A stretch of 64,000 nucleotides of DNA from Prevotella falsenii DSM 22864 = JCM 15124. GTDB lineage: Bacteria > Bacteroidota > Bacteroidia > Bacteroidales > Bacteroidaceae. The notes beneath the pieces are model-generated. The model was given only the letters and a program-made list of their open reading frames with translations. It did no database searches and was not told where the DNA came from. Numbering within the stretch: the stretch's first letter is position 1; every line of letters starts with the position of its first letter. The DNA is taken from the NCBI RefSeq assembly GCF_000613945.1, contig NZ_BAJY01000012.1, forward strand, positions 1 to 64,000, read 5' to 3'. Positions 49,234 through 57,086 of the stretch are shown one piece after another. Both the position numbers and the translations under genes were made by a program.

Positions 49234-50196
49234 TCATTCTTTTTCCAAATAGGACGCAAGTGTCTGCCGTATGTATTCCTTAAAAGCATCGTTTTCGAGA
49301 ATGTCAATATCGGAATACAGACCGAGAACAAAGCGACCCAGTCCTCGGAAGTCGCAAACTTCGATGTCAAGCAGCCAGTGTTTCCCATCAATAACGGAGA
49401 GATACTTTGCCCCATGCGGATATTCTTCCAAGAAAATATTATGGGCGAGTTGCCCAAGACGAAGTTTTACGTTATGATGTTCTTCGCCACTGAACATAAA
49501 AATGTCGGTAAAGACTTGCCGATGACAATGCTCGTATATCCACGGAGCGTCTATTTCTTCGATACGTTGCATACGATTAAGACGGAAAGTCTTGTTCATT
49601 TTCGACTTAATCTCGTGGCAACGCACATCTTGGTTATTGTTCATCAGGAAGAAAGGTTCGACAATACGGTCGGAAACAGAATGGCTATGCGGACTGGAAT
49701 AACCTACAAGGCGAAGCATCTTTTTGTTTTCGATGGCATGCGTAATGATTTTCACATTATTAATATATGTCTGTTGCTTTGCCGTGCTTACGCTATGCGA
49801 AAAGTTGTAGGCACGGTCGAGCTTTGCACGCAGCTGATTTACCATATCGCTGCTGTTGCCTGTCATAAGCAATACATTATATATAGTACGCACTTCGGCA
49901 TCGGTGAACTGAAGGGTTTGCGACAAAGTGGTGAAGAAAGGTGAACGACGGTCGATATGATACTTGTCGCCTTGCTTGAAAAGGATAAACCCTGCCGACT
50001 TTATAAAGTCGAGCAGATAGTATATTTGCCGACGCGAGATGTTCATCTTCTTGCTCAATTCAACGGCAGAATAGCCTACCGAATCGGCAAGCAGCAGAAT
50101 AAGCTGAAGTTCGTTTTGAAGTTTGGAATAGCGCATAGGCAAATTTTGAATGAATGTTTTATAATTTCTTTCCGCTTCATCGCATTGAGCGGACAA
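49234..50196 (-). CDS. WYL-domain transcriptional regulator (320 aa)
   Basis: An N-terminal winged-helix segment (SVGYSAVELSKKMNISRRQI, then YYLLDFIKSAGFILFKQGDK) is followed by a WYL-type ligand-binding domain. In it IITHAIENKKMLRLVGYSSP and a PFFLMNNNQDVRCHEIKSKM stretch fit the fold, and a C-terminal WCX-like part follows (WLLDIEVCDFRGLGRFVLGL). Such regulators sense nucleotides or small ligands and often control defence or stress genes. The gene lies upstream of SusC on the same strand but is separated by more than 400 nt, so a link is unproven. Confidence 0.85.
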   Translation of the reverse strand: MSAQCDEAERNYKTFIQNLPMRYSKLQNELQLILLLADSVGYSAVELSKKMNISRRQIYYLLDFIKSAGFILFKQGDKYHIDRRSPFFTTLSQTLQFTDAEVRTIYNVLLMTGNSSDMVNQLRAKLDRAYNFSHSVSTAKQQTYINNVKIITHAIENKKMLRLVGYSSPHSHSVSDRIVEPFFLMNNNQDVRCHEIKSKMNKTFRLNRMQRIEEIDAPWIYEHCHRQVFTDIFMFSGEEHHNVKLRLGQLAHNIFLEEYPHGAKYLSVIDGKHWLLDIEVCDFRGLGRFVLGLYSDIDILENDAFKEYIRQTLASYLEKE

Positions 50197-50242
50197 GGCA
50201 AAGTGTTTTCAGACGAAAAGAACTAAGAAAGCAACCGAATGA

Positions 50243-50851
50243 TTAATCTTTAAAATCGATACTCAGTTCTTCGGGCGGAAGCAGGGTGAAGGATTTACGA
50301 TGGTGGGGCGAAACGCCATACGCTTTAATGGCTGCACGGTGTTTCTTGGTGGGATAACCTTTGTTCGACATCCAGTTGTATTGCGGAAACTCTTCGGCAA
50401 TCGCCTTCATATAATCGTCGCGATAGGTTTTTGCGAGGATTGAAGCCGCAGCAATGGAAAGATATTTGCCATCGCCTTTCACGATGGTTGTGTGCGGCAC
50501 GTCGTGGTAAGGCTTAAAGCGGTTGCCGTCTACGATAATAGCTTCGGGGCGAATGCTGAGCGCATCTAACGCCCGGTGCATGGCAAGAATACTGGCATTG
50601 AGAATGTTTATCTCGTCAATCTCCTCTGCCGTAACCACTCCAACCGCCCAAGCAAGGGCATCTTTCTCTATCATAGAACGCAGCAAGTAGCGTTTTCTTT
50701 CTGAAAGCTGTTTAGAATCGTTCAGCATTTCGTTCTCGTAATCGGGCGGAAGTATAACAGCCGCAGCAAAGACACTGCCTGCCAAACAACCACGTCCTGC
50801 CTCGTCGCAACCTGCTTCCACCTTATTTATATAGTAAGCACTCTTCAACAT
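50243..50851 (-). CDS. rnhB: Ribonuclease HII (202 aa)
   Basis: The enzyme nicks RNA-DNA hybrids and removes single ribonucleotides from DNA. The acidic active site is visible: [15 protein letters not shown] with Asp-Glu, the Asp in AIIVDGNRF, and the later acidic residue in AKTYRDDYM. The AGRGxLAG signature is characteristic of HII. The length is typical. It diverges from the small membrane protein gene at 50,953 and precedes the WYL regulator on the same strand with a gap of about 45 nt. Confidence 0.95.
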   Translation of the reverse strand: MLKSAYYINKVEAGCDEAGRGCLAGSVFAAAVILPPDYENEMLNDSKQLSERKRYLLRSMIEKDALAWAVGVVTAEEIDEINILNASILAMHRALDALSIRPEAIIVDGNRFKPYHDVPHTTIVKGDGKYLSIAAASILAKTYRDDYMKAIAEEFPQYNWMSNKGYPTKKHRAAIKAYGVSPHHRKSFTLLPPEELSIDFKD

Positions 50852-50910
50852 ATTAACTTTATATAACTAAACTTTTTATCTGATTGAACATCTACTGCAC
50901 AAAGGTAGTG

Positions 50911-50918
50911 TATTTTTG
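50911..50918 (+). promoter_or_regulatory. Promoter -7 box of the small membrane protein gene
   Basis: TATTTTTG lies about 35 nt before the ATG at 50,953. A TTG lies 24 nt further upstream, somewhat too far for an ideal -33 element. Confidence 0.5.
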
Positions 50919-50952
50919 CCGGCAGAAAAAGAAAAAACAAAAAGAAATAAGT

Positions 50953-51228
50953 ATGAAAAGAGAAATAAGTATGGCAACTGCCAACAGCAACAGCGAAAGT
51001 TTGGAAATGGTTCGTAACCTCAAAGCATGGGCAACAACCCCTACAAAGTGGTTGCGGAAATATTACAGTGCAATGCTGGAAGAGGAAGTCAGCAGCCGTC
51101 AGGCTTCGCTACTGACGCAGGCACAGATAGCTTTGTTTCTATCGGTATTCGCTACAACCAATAGCTTTCTACTAAAAGCAGGGTTCGTGGCGTGGCTATT
51201 GGTGTGCGTATTGGGGTTAAAGAAATGA
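50953..51228 (+). CDS. Small membrane protein of unknown function (91 aa)
   Basis: From the ATG at 50,953 the product is MKREISMATANSNSESLEMV and so on, with one or two hydrophobic segments in the last third (IALFLSVFATTNSFLLKAGF, VAWLLVCVLGLKK). The N-terminal half is soluble and contains a WLRKYYSAMLEEEVSSRQ stretch. I do not recognise the family. A start at 50,971 (MATANSN) is an alternative. It is transcribed away from rnhB and followed by the R6 repeat. Confidence 0.7.
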   Translation: MKREISMATANSNSESLEMVRNLKAWATTPTKWLRKYYSAMLEEEVSSRQASLLTQAQIALFLSVFATTNSFLLKAGFVAWLLVCVLGLKK

Positions 51229-51261
51229 ACGAAACTACGCCTGCACACCTTTACGATTAAG

Positions 51262-51490
51262 AAAAAAGCAGACAAGAAAAACGTAAATATTTTTCACAAG
51301 CATAGCTATCGTGTAACTTATTATTTATCAACGCATTACAAAACCTATTGTTTTGCGTTCCAAAACCGTAGGTTTTGCACGGTAAAAGCGTAGGTTTTAC
51401 ATCGCAAAACCTACGCTTTTGCAACGTCAAAGCGCAGTTATCATTTTTTAAGGGAATATCCTTTACAAAATAAGGGCAGTTTAAACAAAC
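51262..51490 (+). repeat. Dispersed repeat with a 22-nt array, copy R6
   Basis: Units start at 51,340, 51,362, 51,384 and 51,406, exactly 22 nt apart. The cores are CCTATTG, CCGTAGG, GCGTAGG and CCTACGC, and the spacers are GCGTTCC, GCACGGT, ACATCGC and GCAACGTC. Shortened left and right arms are present. It lies between convergent genes (small membrane protein and sufS). Confidence 0.88.
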
Positions 51491-51527
51491 AACAATCCTT
51501 AAAATATAAATGTTCAAGAGCTATTTG

Positions 51528-52762
51528 CTAAAACATTTTGACCACTCGCTTAATGCCTGCAACAAGAGTGTCTATCTCTTCTTTTGTATTGTAGAGTGCA
51601 AACGAAGCACGAACTGTTCCTGCAATATTAAAACGTTCCATAAGCGGTTGGGCGCAATGATGACCTGTGCGCACTGCAATTCCGAGTTGGTCGAGGAGCG
51701 TTCCCAAATCCATCGGGTGTATATCGCCAACAAGGAAACTTATGGCAGCGTCGTGATTAGCTACCGCAGCAGTAGTGTCGTTGGGCACACCGAAGAAGCG
51801 AATATCGGGAATACTGCGCATCTGCTCTATGGCATAGGCAGTAAGCATTTGCTCGTGCTGATGTATGTTCTCCATTCCAAGTCCGGCAATATAGTCAAGC
51901 GCAGTTGCCAAACCGTGGGTGGCTACATAGTCGGGCGTACCCGCTTCGAACTTCAGAGGGGGACGTTCGAAGGTTGTACCGCTGAAACTTACACGCTCTA
52001 TCATTTCGCCACCACCCTGATAAGGCGGCAACTTGTCTAACCATTCTTTCTTTCCGTAAAGCACACCAATGCCCGTAGGACCATAAACCTTGTGCCCGCT
52101 GAAAGCAAAGAACTCGCAATCCAACTCCTGCACATCGACCGTAAAGTGAGGAACGCTCTGTGCGCCGTCGAGCATTATGGGAATATCGTGTGCGTGAGCG
52201 ATGCGAACGATTTCACGAACAGGATTAATCGTACCCATTACGTTGCTGACGTGGGCTACACTGACGAGTTTTGTCTTCTCGGTAATAAGGTGTTGGAAAG
52301 CCTCCATGTCGAACATACCTTCGTCGTCGATAGGGATTACTTTCAGAACAATGCCACGACGCCGGGCAAGAATTTGCAAGGCACGATATTGGAATGATGT
52401 TCTACGTTGGAAACAATTATCTCGTCGCCTTCCTGCATAAAACCTTCGCAGAAGGAAGAAGCCACAAGGTTAAGGCTCTCGGTGGTGCCACGTGTGAACA
52501 CAATCTCGGCAGTGGAACGGGCATTGATAAACTTCCGCACCGTTTCGCGCGCAGCTTCGTGCAGGTCGGTAGCTTGCTGAGAAAGCCAATGAATGCCGCG
52601 ATGCACATTTGCATTTACGTTGAGATACTCGTCGCGCATAGCGTCCAACACGCAAAGAGGTTTCTGCGTTGTTGCCGCATTGTCGAGATAAACCAACGGT
52701 TTTCCGTAAACCGTGCGTGAAAGGATTGGAAAATCGGCACGCACCTTATATATATCGTACAT
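51528..52762 (-). CDS. sufS: Cysteine desulfurase SufS, frameshifted
   Basis: SufS takes sulfur from cysteine for Fe-S cluster assembly, using PLP. Features are YLDNAATTQKP at the start, the cofactor His in SNVEHHSNIVP, the PLP-binding Lys in AFSGHKVYGPTGIGVLY, and the active Cys in RTGHHCAQPLM. The frame breaks at about 52,376-52,380: NIVPCKFLPG in one frame and QILARRRGIVLKV in the other. One added G gives NIVPWQILARRRG and about 411 residues, the normal length. The gene is last in the suf operon, 9 nt after sufD. Confidence 0.93.
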
Positions 52763-52774
52763 CATCTTTACTTT

Positions 52775-54118
52775 TCATTGGCACAGCTTGCACCCGCCAC
52801 ACTTGTCAAGTTCGCCCCGGAAGCGTTTTTCCACCAAGTGATGGAGTCGGTCGCGGAGCGGAACAAGTTCCATTTTATCGATTACTTCGTTCACGAAAGC
52901 AAACTCAAGGAGGAGTTTTGCCTCGCGTTTGTCGATGCCACGCTGCTGCATATAGAAGAGTGCGGCATCGTTCAGCTGCCCAACCGTTGAGCCATGATTG
53001 CACTGAACATCGTCTGCATAGATTTCAAGCATAGGCTGGGTGTACATGTGGGCAGTGGAAGCAGCACACAGGTTCTGGTTCACTTCGTGCGAAAGGGTCT
53101 TCTGTGCGTCTTTTGCCACATAGATAAGACCTGCGAAAGCACCCACGGCATGGTCGTCGAGCACATACTTGTAGAGTTGATTGCTCGTGCAATTGCCCAC
53201 CGCGTGGTTGATGACAGTATTGTTATCAACGTGCTGATGCTTGTCGGCAACCACGCAACCGTTCAGGAAACATTCGCTGCCTTCGCCGCTGAAAGTCAAA
53301 TCGAGCTTGTTGCGGGTTACGCCATTATGAAGTGTGATAATGTTGTGCGACACACGGCTGTTGCTTTTCTGGTCAATGTAAACATTCGAAATGCGCACAT
53401 TCTTCAAATGGGTTTCCTCCAAACAGTTCAGTTCCAACTTTGCATTGTCGCCAACGTATGCCTCGATTACCTGCGTAGCAAGGAAGTTGCGGTCGTCGGC
53501 AGAGTCGTCGCAAAAGAGCATTGAAAGCTCCGCTCCTTCTTCGAGCACGATGAGTATGCGACGATTGAGCATAAGGTCTACATCGGAACGAAGAATGTTA
53601 ATAACCTGTATGGTGCGGTCGGCTTTTACGCCTTTCGGCACATAAACGAACAAGCCGTCCTGTGCCAGCATTGTGTTGAAAGCCGTCAAGGCGTCTTTAG
53701 CTGTATCGGCGAGCTTGGCATAATGGTTGGTTATGATTTCGTCATGTGTCTTAATGGCGTTCGAGAAGCTATCGACAACAATGCCATCGTTGAGCTGCGC
53801 GTTGGGCATTTGGTCGTTGTAGAACCGGTCGTTCACAACGAAATAGAGCGAAGTGCTGAGGTTTGGAACGTCGCACTTAAACTCTTCATAAGGATTGATG
53901 GGCATTTTCAATCGCTGCAAATTCAATCCATAATCGGGTGCAAACAGCTTTGGAATATCCGTATATTTGTAGCGTTCCACCTTTTTCGTGGGAAAGCCCT
54001 GTACCTTGAAATCTTCGAAAGCCTTGTCGCGCACCTTGTTCAAGACGTCGCAGGAATGTTGCTTTATCATTCCTTGCGCCTCGTTATATAAGTCTATATA
54101 TTGTTTTTCGCTTTGCAT
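52775..54118 (-). CDS. sufD: Fe-S cluster assembly protein SufD (447 aa)
   Basis: SufD pairs with SufB and SufC to form the scaffold complex. The beta-helix core is recognisable (FVYVPKGVKADRTIQVINIL, LELNCLEETHLKNVRISNVY). The C-terminal signature NLCAASTAHMYTQPMLEIYA with DDVQCNHGSTVGQLNDAALF and YMQQRGIDKREAKLLL is standard. The last residues carry three cysteines in CGGCKLC, a feature I believe also occurs in other Bacteroidota SufD. It sits 11 nt after sufC and 9 nt before sufS, so the operon is tight. Confidence 0.95.
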   Translation of the reverse strand: MQSEKQYIDLYNEAQGMIKQHSCDVLNKVRDKAFEDFKVQGFPTKKVERYKYTDIPKLFAPDYGLNLQRLKMPINPYEEFKCDVPNLSTSLYFVVNDRFYNDQMPNAQLNDGIVVDSFSNAIKTHDEIITNHYAKLADTAKDALTAFNTMLAQDGLFVYVPKGVKADRTIQVINILRSDVDLMLNRRILIVLEEGAELSMLFCDDSADDRNFLATQVIEAYVGDNAKLELNCLEETHLKNVRISNVYIDQKSNSRVSHNIITLHNGVTRNKLDLTFSGEGSECFLNGCVVADKHQHVDNNTVINHAVGNCTSNQLYKYVLDDHAVGAFAGLIYVAKDAQKTLSHEVNQNLCAASTAHMYTQPMLEIYADDVQCNHGSTVGQLNDAALFYMQQRGIDKREAKLLLEFAFVNEVIDKMELVPLRDRLHHLVEKRFRGELDKCGGCKLCQ

Positions 54119-54129
54119 GTTCAGCCTTT

Positions 54130-54881
54130 CTATTTGTCTGCTTCCGCCTTTATCCAGTCGTAGCCACGCTTTTCTATTTCGCCGGCAAGTTCGGGTCCGC
54201 CTGTCTTTACGATGCGTCCGTTGTAAAGAATGTGTACCACGTTTGGTTTTATCATATCCAAAAGTCGGTCGTAGTGGGTGATAACGATGGTTGAAGTTTC
54301 CGAAGTGTGCATTTTGTTCACACCGTCGGCAACGATGCGCATAGCATCTACGTCGAGTCCGGAGTCGGTTTCGTCCAAGATGCTGAGCTTCGGCTGCAAC
54401 ATTGCCATCTGGAAAATTTCGTTGCGTTTCTTTTCACCACCCGAAAAGCCTTCGTTTACGGAACGATGCGAGAGTTTGAGTCTAAGCCCACGAGGTCGCG
54501 TTTCTCGCGCATCAGCTTCATGAAGTCGGCAGCTTTCAAAGGTTCCAAGCCTTGATACTTGCGCTTTGCATTCACGGCGGTCTTCATGAAATTGGTCATA
54601 CTCACGCCCGGAATTTCCACCGGATACTGGAACGAAAGGAAGATGCCTTCGTTGGCACGTTCGTCTGCGCCCATTTCCAAGAGGTCTTTACCATTGAATA
54701 TAGCCGAACCATCGGTTACGGTGTACAACGGATTGCCCGTGAGCACTGCGCTGAGGGTTGATTTTCCGGAACCATTCGGTCCCATGATGGCATGTATTTC
54801 GCCATCTTTTACGGTAAGGTCGATGCCTTTTAATATTTCTTTATCTGCAATAGTAGCGTGCAGATTTCTTACTTCTAACAT
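54130..54881 (-). CDS. sufC: Fe-S assembly ATPase SufC, frameshifted
   Basis: SufC is the ABC-type ATPase of the SufBCD scaffold. The Walker A motif [15 protein letters not shown] is in the N-terminal part, and [18 protein letters not shown] (Walker B and D-loop) in the C-terminal part. The linking LSGGE-like region is split by a frameshift at about 54,474-54,478: [10 protein letters not shown] ends in a stop. One added A gives [20 protein letters not shown], an intact signature motif, and 250 residues, the exact family size. Loss of SufC should be lethal or very harmful, so this is probably a sequence error. Confidence 0.94.
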
Positions 54882-54952
54882 ATTGTTTTTGTATTATCGT
54901 TTCTTGAATAATAAATTATCTAATGCTCCTACAAAGATATTTCCTACGAATT

Positions 54953-55267
54953 CTAAGAAGACTTCTCCCATCGCTTGTCCGAAAGTATAGTCTCTATCTT
55001 CCAACGTGCTCTTTCAAGAGCTTTTTCCTGCTCTGCAAACAGACTTGGAGGGTCGGGAACATAGAACGGACCACAGCGAAAAGCCTGCGGTGCAATCTTT
55101 ACATCGTCGGCTCTGCGGTAGGTCATAACAGTTTGCGAAGCGCAGAGCGTATCGCTTTTTACTTTCTGTTCTATGACGTATTTCTGCCACTCTTTGGGTT
55201 GCCAGTCTTGAGCATTCAAAACAGAAACAGCCAAAAACAGCCCTGCCGTCAGCATTTTTCTTTTCAT
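54953..55267 (-). CDS. Small exported protein inside the suf operon (104 aa)
   Basis: The gene lies between sufB and sufC on the same strand. It encodes a signal peptide (MKRKMLTAGLFLAVSVLNA) and a mature part of about 85 residues with AQDWQPKEWQKYVIEQKVKS and YRRADDVKIAPQAFRCGPFY. Two cysteines (CASQT, RCGPF) could form a disulfide. I do not recognise a family. An exported protein among cytosolic Fe-S assembly factors is unexpected; it may have its own promoter or have inserted later. The gap to sufB is about 170 nt and contains the 22-nt array D. Confidence 0.7.
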   Translation of the reverse strand: MKRKMLTAGLFLAVSVLNAQDWQPKEWQKYVIEQKVKSDTLCASQTVMTYRRADDVKIAPQAFRCGPFYVPDPPSLFAEQEKALERARWKIETILSDKRWEKSS

Positions 55268-55356
55268 CTGTTAGTTTCTTTTCAATGGATATTCTATATC
55301 TTTCGTATTGTTTCTTTTCTATTCTGAAAAAGCTGTTCGAGAGTCTCCTTTAAATC

Positions 55357-55436
55357 GCTCGGTATCTTTTCGAAGATTGCTCGGTATCTTTTTGCAGTTC
55401 GCTCGGTATCTTTTTAGAGTTCGCTCGGTATCTTTC
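55357..55436. repeat. 22-nt array D inside the suf operon (four direct units)
   Basis: GCTCGGTATCTTT occurs at 55,357, 55,379, 55,401 and 55,423, each exactly 22 nt apart, with variable 8-9 nt spacers (CGAAGATT, GCAGTTC, AGAGTTC). All units have the same orientation. The last ends just before the sufB stop codon at 55,440, so the array lies in the sufB to small-gene intergenic mRNA. Confidence 0.92.
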
Positions 55437-55439
55437 GTT

Positions 55440-56885
55440 TTATCCCACCGTTCCTTCCAATGTAACTGAGAGAAGTTTTTGCGCCTCAACAGCAAATTCC
55501 ATAGGAAGTTTGTTCAACACATCTTTCGCATATCCATTGACTATCAAGCCGATGGCGTCTTCCATCGGAATGCCTCGCTGGTTGCAATAGAACAGTTGGT
55601 CTTCGCTGATTTTCGATGTCGTAGCTTCGTGTTCGACGATTGCCGAATCGTTATGCACGTCCATATAAGGGAAAGTGTGCGCTCCGCAGGTTGAACCCAA
55701 GAGCAACGAGTCGCAAGAACTGTAGTTTCGCGCATTGTCGGCATTGGACGCAACACGCACCAAGCCGCGGTAAGAGTTCTGACTCTTGCCTGCCGAAATA
55801 CCTTTTGAAATGATGGTACTCTTTGTATTCTTGCCCAAATGTATCATCTTCGTGCCCGTATCGGCTTCTTGATAGTTGTTGGTAACGGCTACCGAATAGA
55901 ACTCCGCCTGCGAGTTGTCGCCACGCAAGATGCAAGATGGATATTTCCACGTAATAGCCGAACCCGTTTCTACCTGTGTCCACGAGAGTTTAGAGTTCTT
56001 GCCACGCAAGTCGCCACGCTTTGTTACGAGGTTCAGCACACCGCCTTTGCCGTTTTCATCGCCCGGATACCAGTTCTGAACCGTTGAATATTTCACTTCC
56101 GCATTTGCCAACACTACGATTTCGACAATGGCTGCATGAAGTTGGTTTTCGTCGCGCATCGGAGCCGTGCAACCTTCAAGATAACTCACATACGAATTGT
56201 CGTCGGCTATAATCAATGTGCGTTCAAACTGCCCCGTATTCATTGCATTGATGCGGAAATACGAACTTAATTCCATCGGACAGCGAACGCCCTTCGGAAT
56301 GTACACGAACGAACCATCGCTGAATACTGCCGAGTTGAGTGCAGCCGTAAAATTATCCTTGTAGGGGACAACCGTTCCTATATATTGACGCACCAATTCG
56401 GGGTGTTCCTTCACAGCTTCACCAATCGAACAAAAGATAATTCCTTTTTCAGCCAACTGCTTCTTAAACGTAGTTTTCACCGACACCGAGTCCATAATGG
56501 CATCTACTGCCACACCGCCCAACGCCAACCGTTCCTCAAGTGGAATACCAAGTTTGTCGAAAGTCTTCTCCAATTCCGGGTCAATCTCCTTGTTCTTAGG
56601 CTTCTTCGCCAATGGGTCGGCATAATAGGAAATTGCCTGATAGTCTATTTCCGGCAAGTTCAGATGCAGCCACTTTGGCATCTCCATGGTCTGCCAATGG
56701 CGAAACGCCTTTAAACGAAAATCGAGGAGCCATTCAGGTTCCCCTTTCTTTTCCGAAATAAGCCTGACGACATCTTCGTTTAAGCCCTTCGGAATTATAT
56801 CCGTATGTACATCGGTGGTGAACCCGAACTCGTATTTCTGTTCGGCAACCTTCCTTACATACTCATTGCTATTGTTTTCTGACAT
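55440..56885 (-). CDS. sufB: Fe-S cluster assembly protein SufB (481 aa)
   Basis: SufB is the scaffold subunit that carries the nascent cluster. Recognisable parts are [80 protein letters not shown], and the conserved [17 protein letters not shown] cysteine region. The length matches the family. It is the first gene of the operon (B, small exported ORF, C, D, S). I could not find a strict TAnnTTTG promoter in front of it. Confidence 0.97.
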   Translation of the reverse strand: MSENNSNEYVRKVAEQKYEFGFTTDVHTDIIPKGLNEDVVRLISEKKGEPEWLLDFRLKAFRHWQTMEMPKWLHLNLPEIDYQAISYYADPLAKKPKNKEIDPELEKTFDKLGIPLEERLALGGVAVDAIMDSVSVKTTFKKQLAEKGIIFCSIGEAVKEHPELVRQYIGTVVPYKDNFTAALNSAVFSDGSFVYIPKGVRCPMELSSYFRINAMNTGQFERTLIIADDNSYVSYLEGCTAPMRDENQLHAAIVEIVVLANAEVKYSTVQNWYPGDENGKGGVLNLVTKRGDLRGKNSKLSWTQVETGSAITWKYPSCILRGDNSQAEFYSVAVTNNYQEADTGTKMIHLGKNTKSTIISKGISAGKSQNSYRGLVRVASNADNARNYSSCDSLLLGSTCGAHTFPYMDVHNDSAIVEHEATTSKISEDQLFYCNQRGIPMEDAIGLIVNGYAKDVLNKLPMEFAVEAQKLLSVTLEGTVG

Positions 56886-57036
56886 TTACTTTTTACCTTT
56901 TATCAAGCGGTCGAACCAATGGAAAGCAAGTTCCAATATCTGCTTTTCATTATTCTTGCGCCACCTTTATACATTATATTATATGTAGACAAAGATTGTG
57001 CCGATATTCTTTTCCGTAACATTTGTTACCAAAATG

Positions 57037-57078
57037 CAAACCGCCTCGCTTTTCCGATGAAAATGAGAGGCGGTTTGG
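57037..57078 (-). terminator. Terminator after infB
   Basis: CAAACCGCCTC and GAGGCGGTTTG form an 11 bp perfect stem just after the infB stop codon, with a 20 nt loop that includes further A/T pairing. A TTTTGG follows on the minus strand. It ends the rimP-nusA-infB transcript. Confidence 0.8.
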
Positions 57079-57086
57079 CACATATC

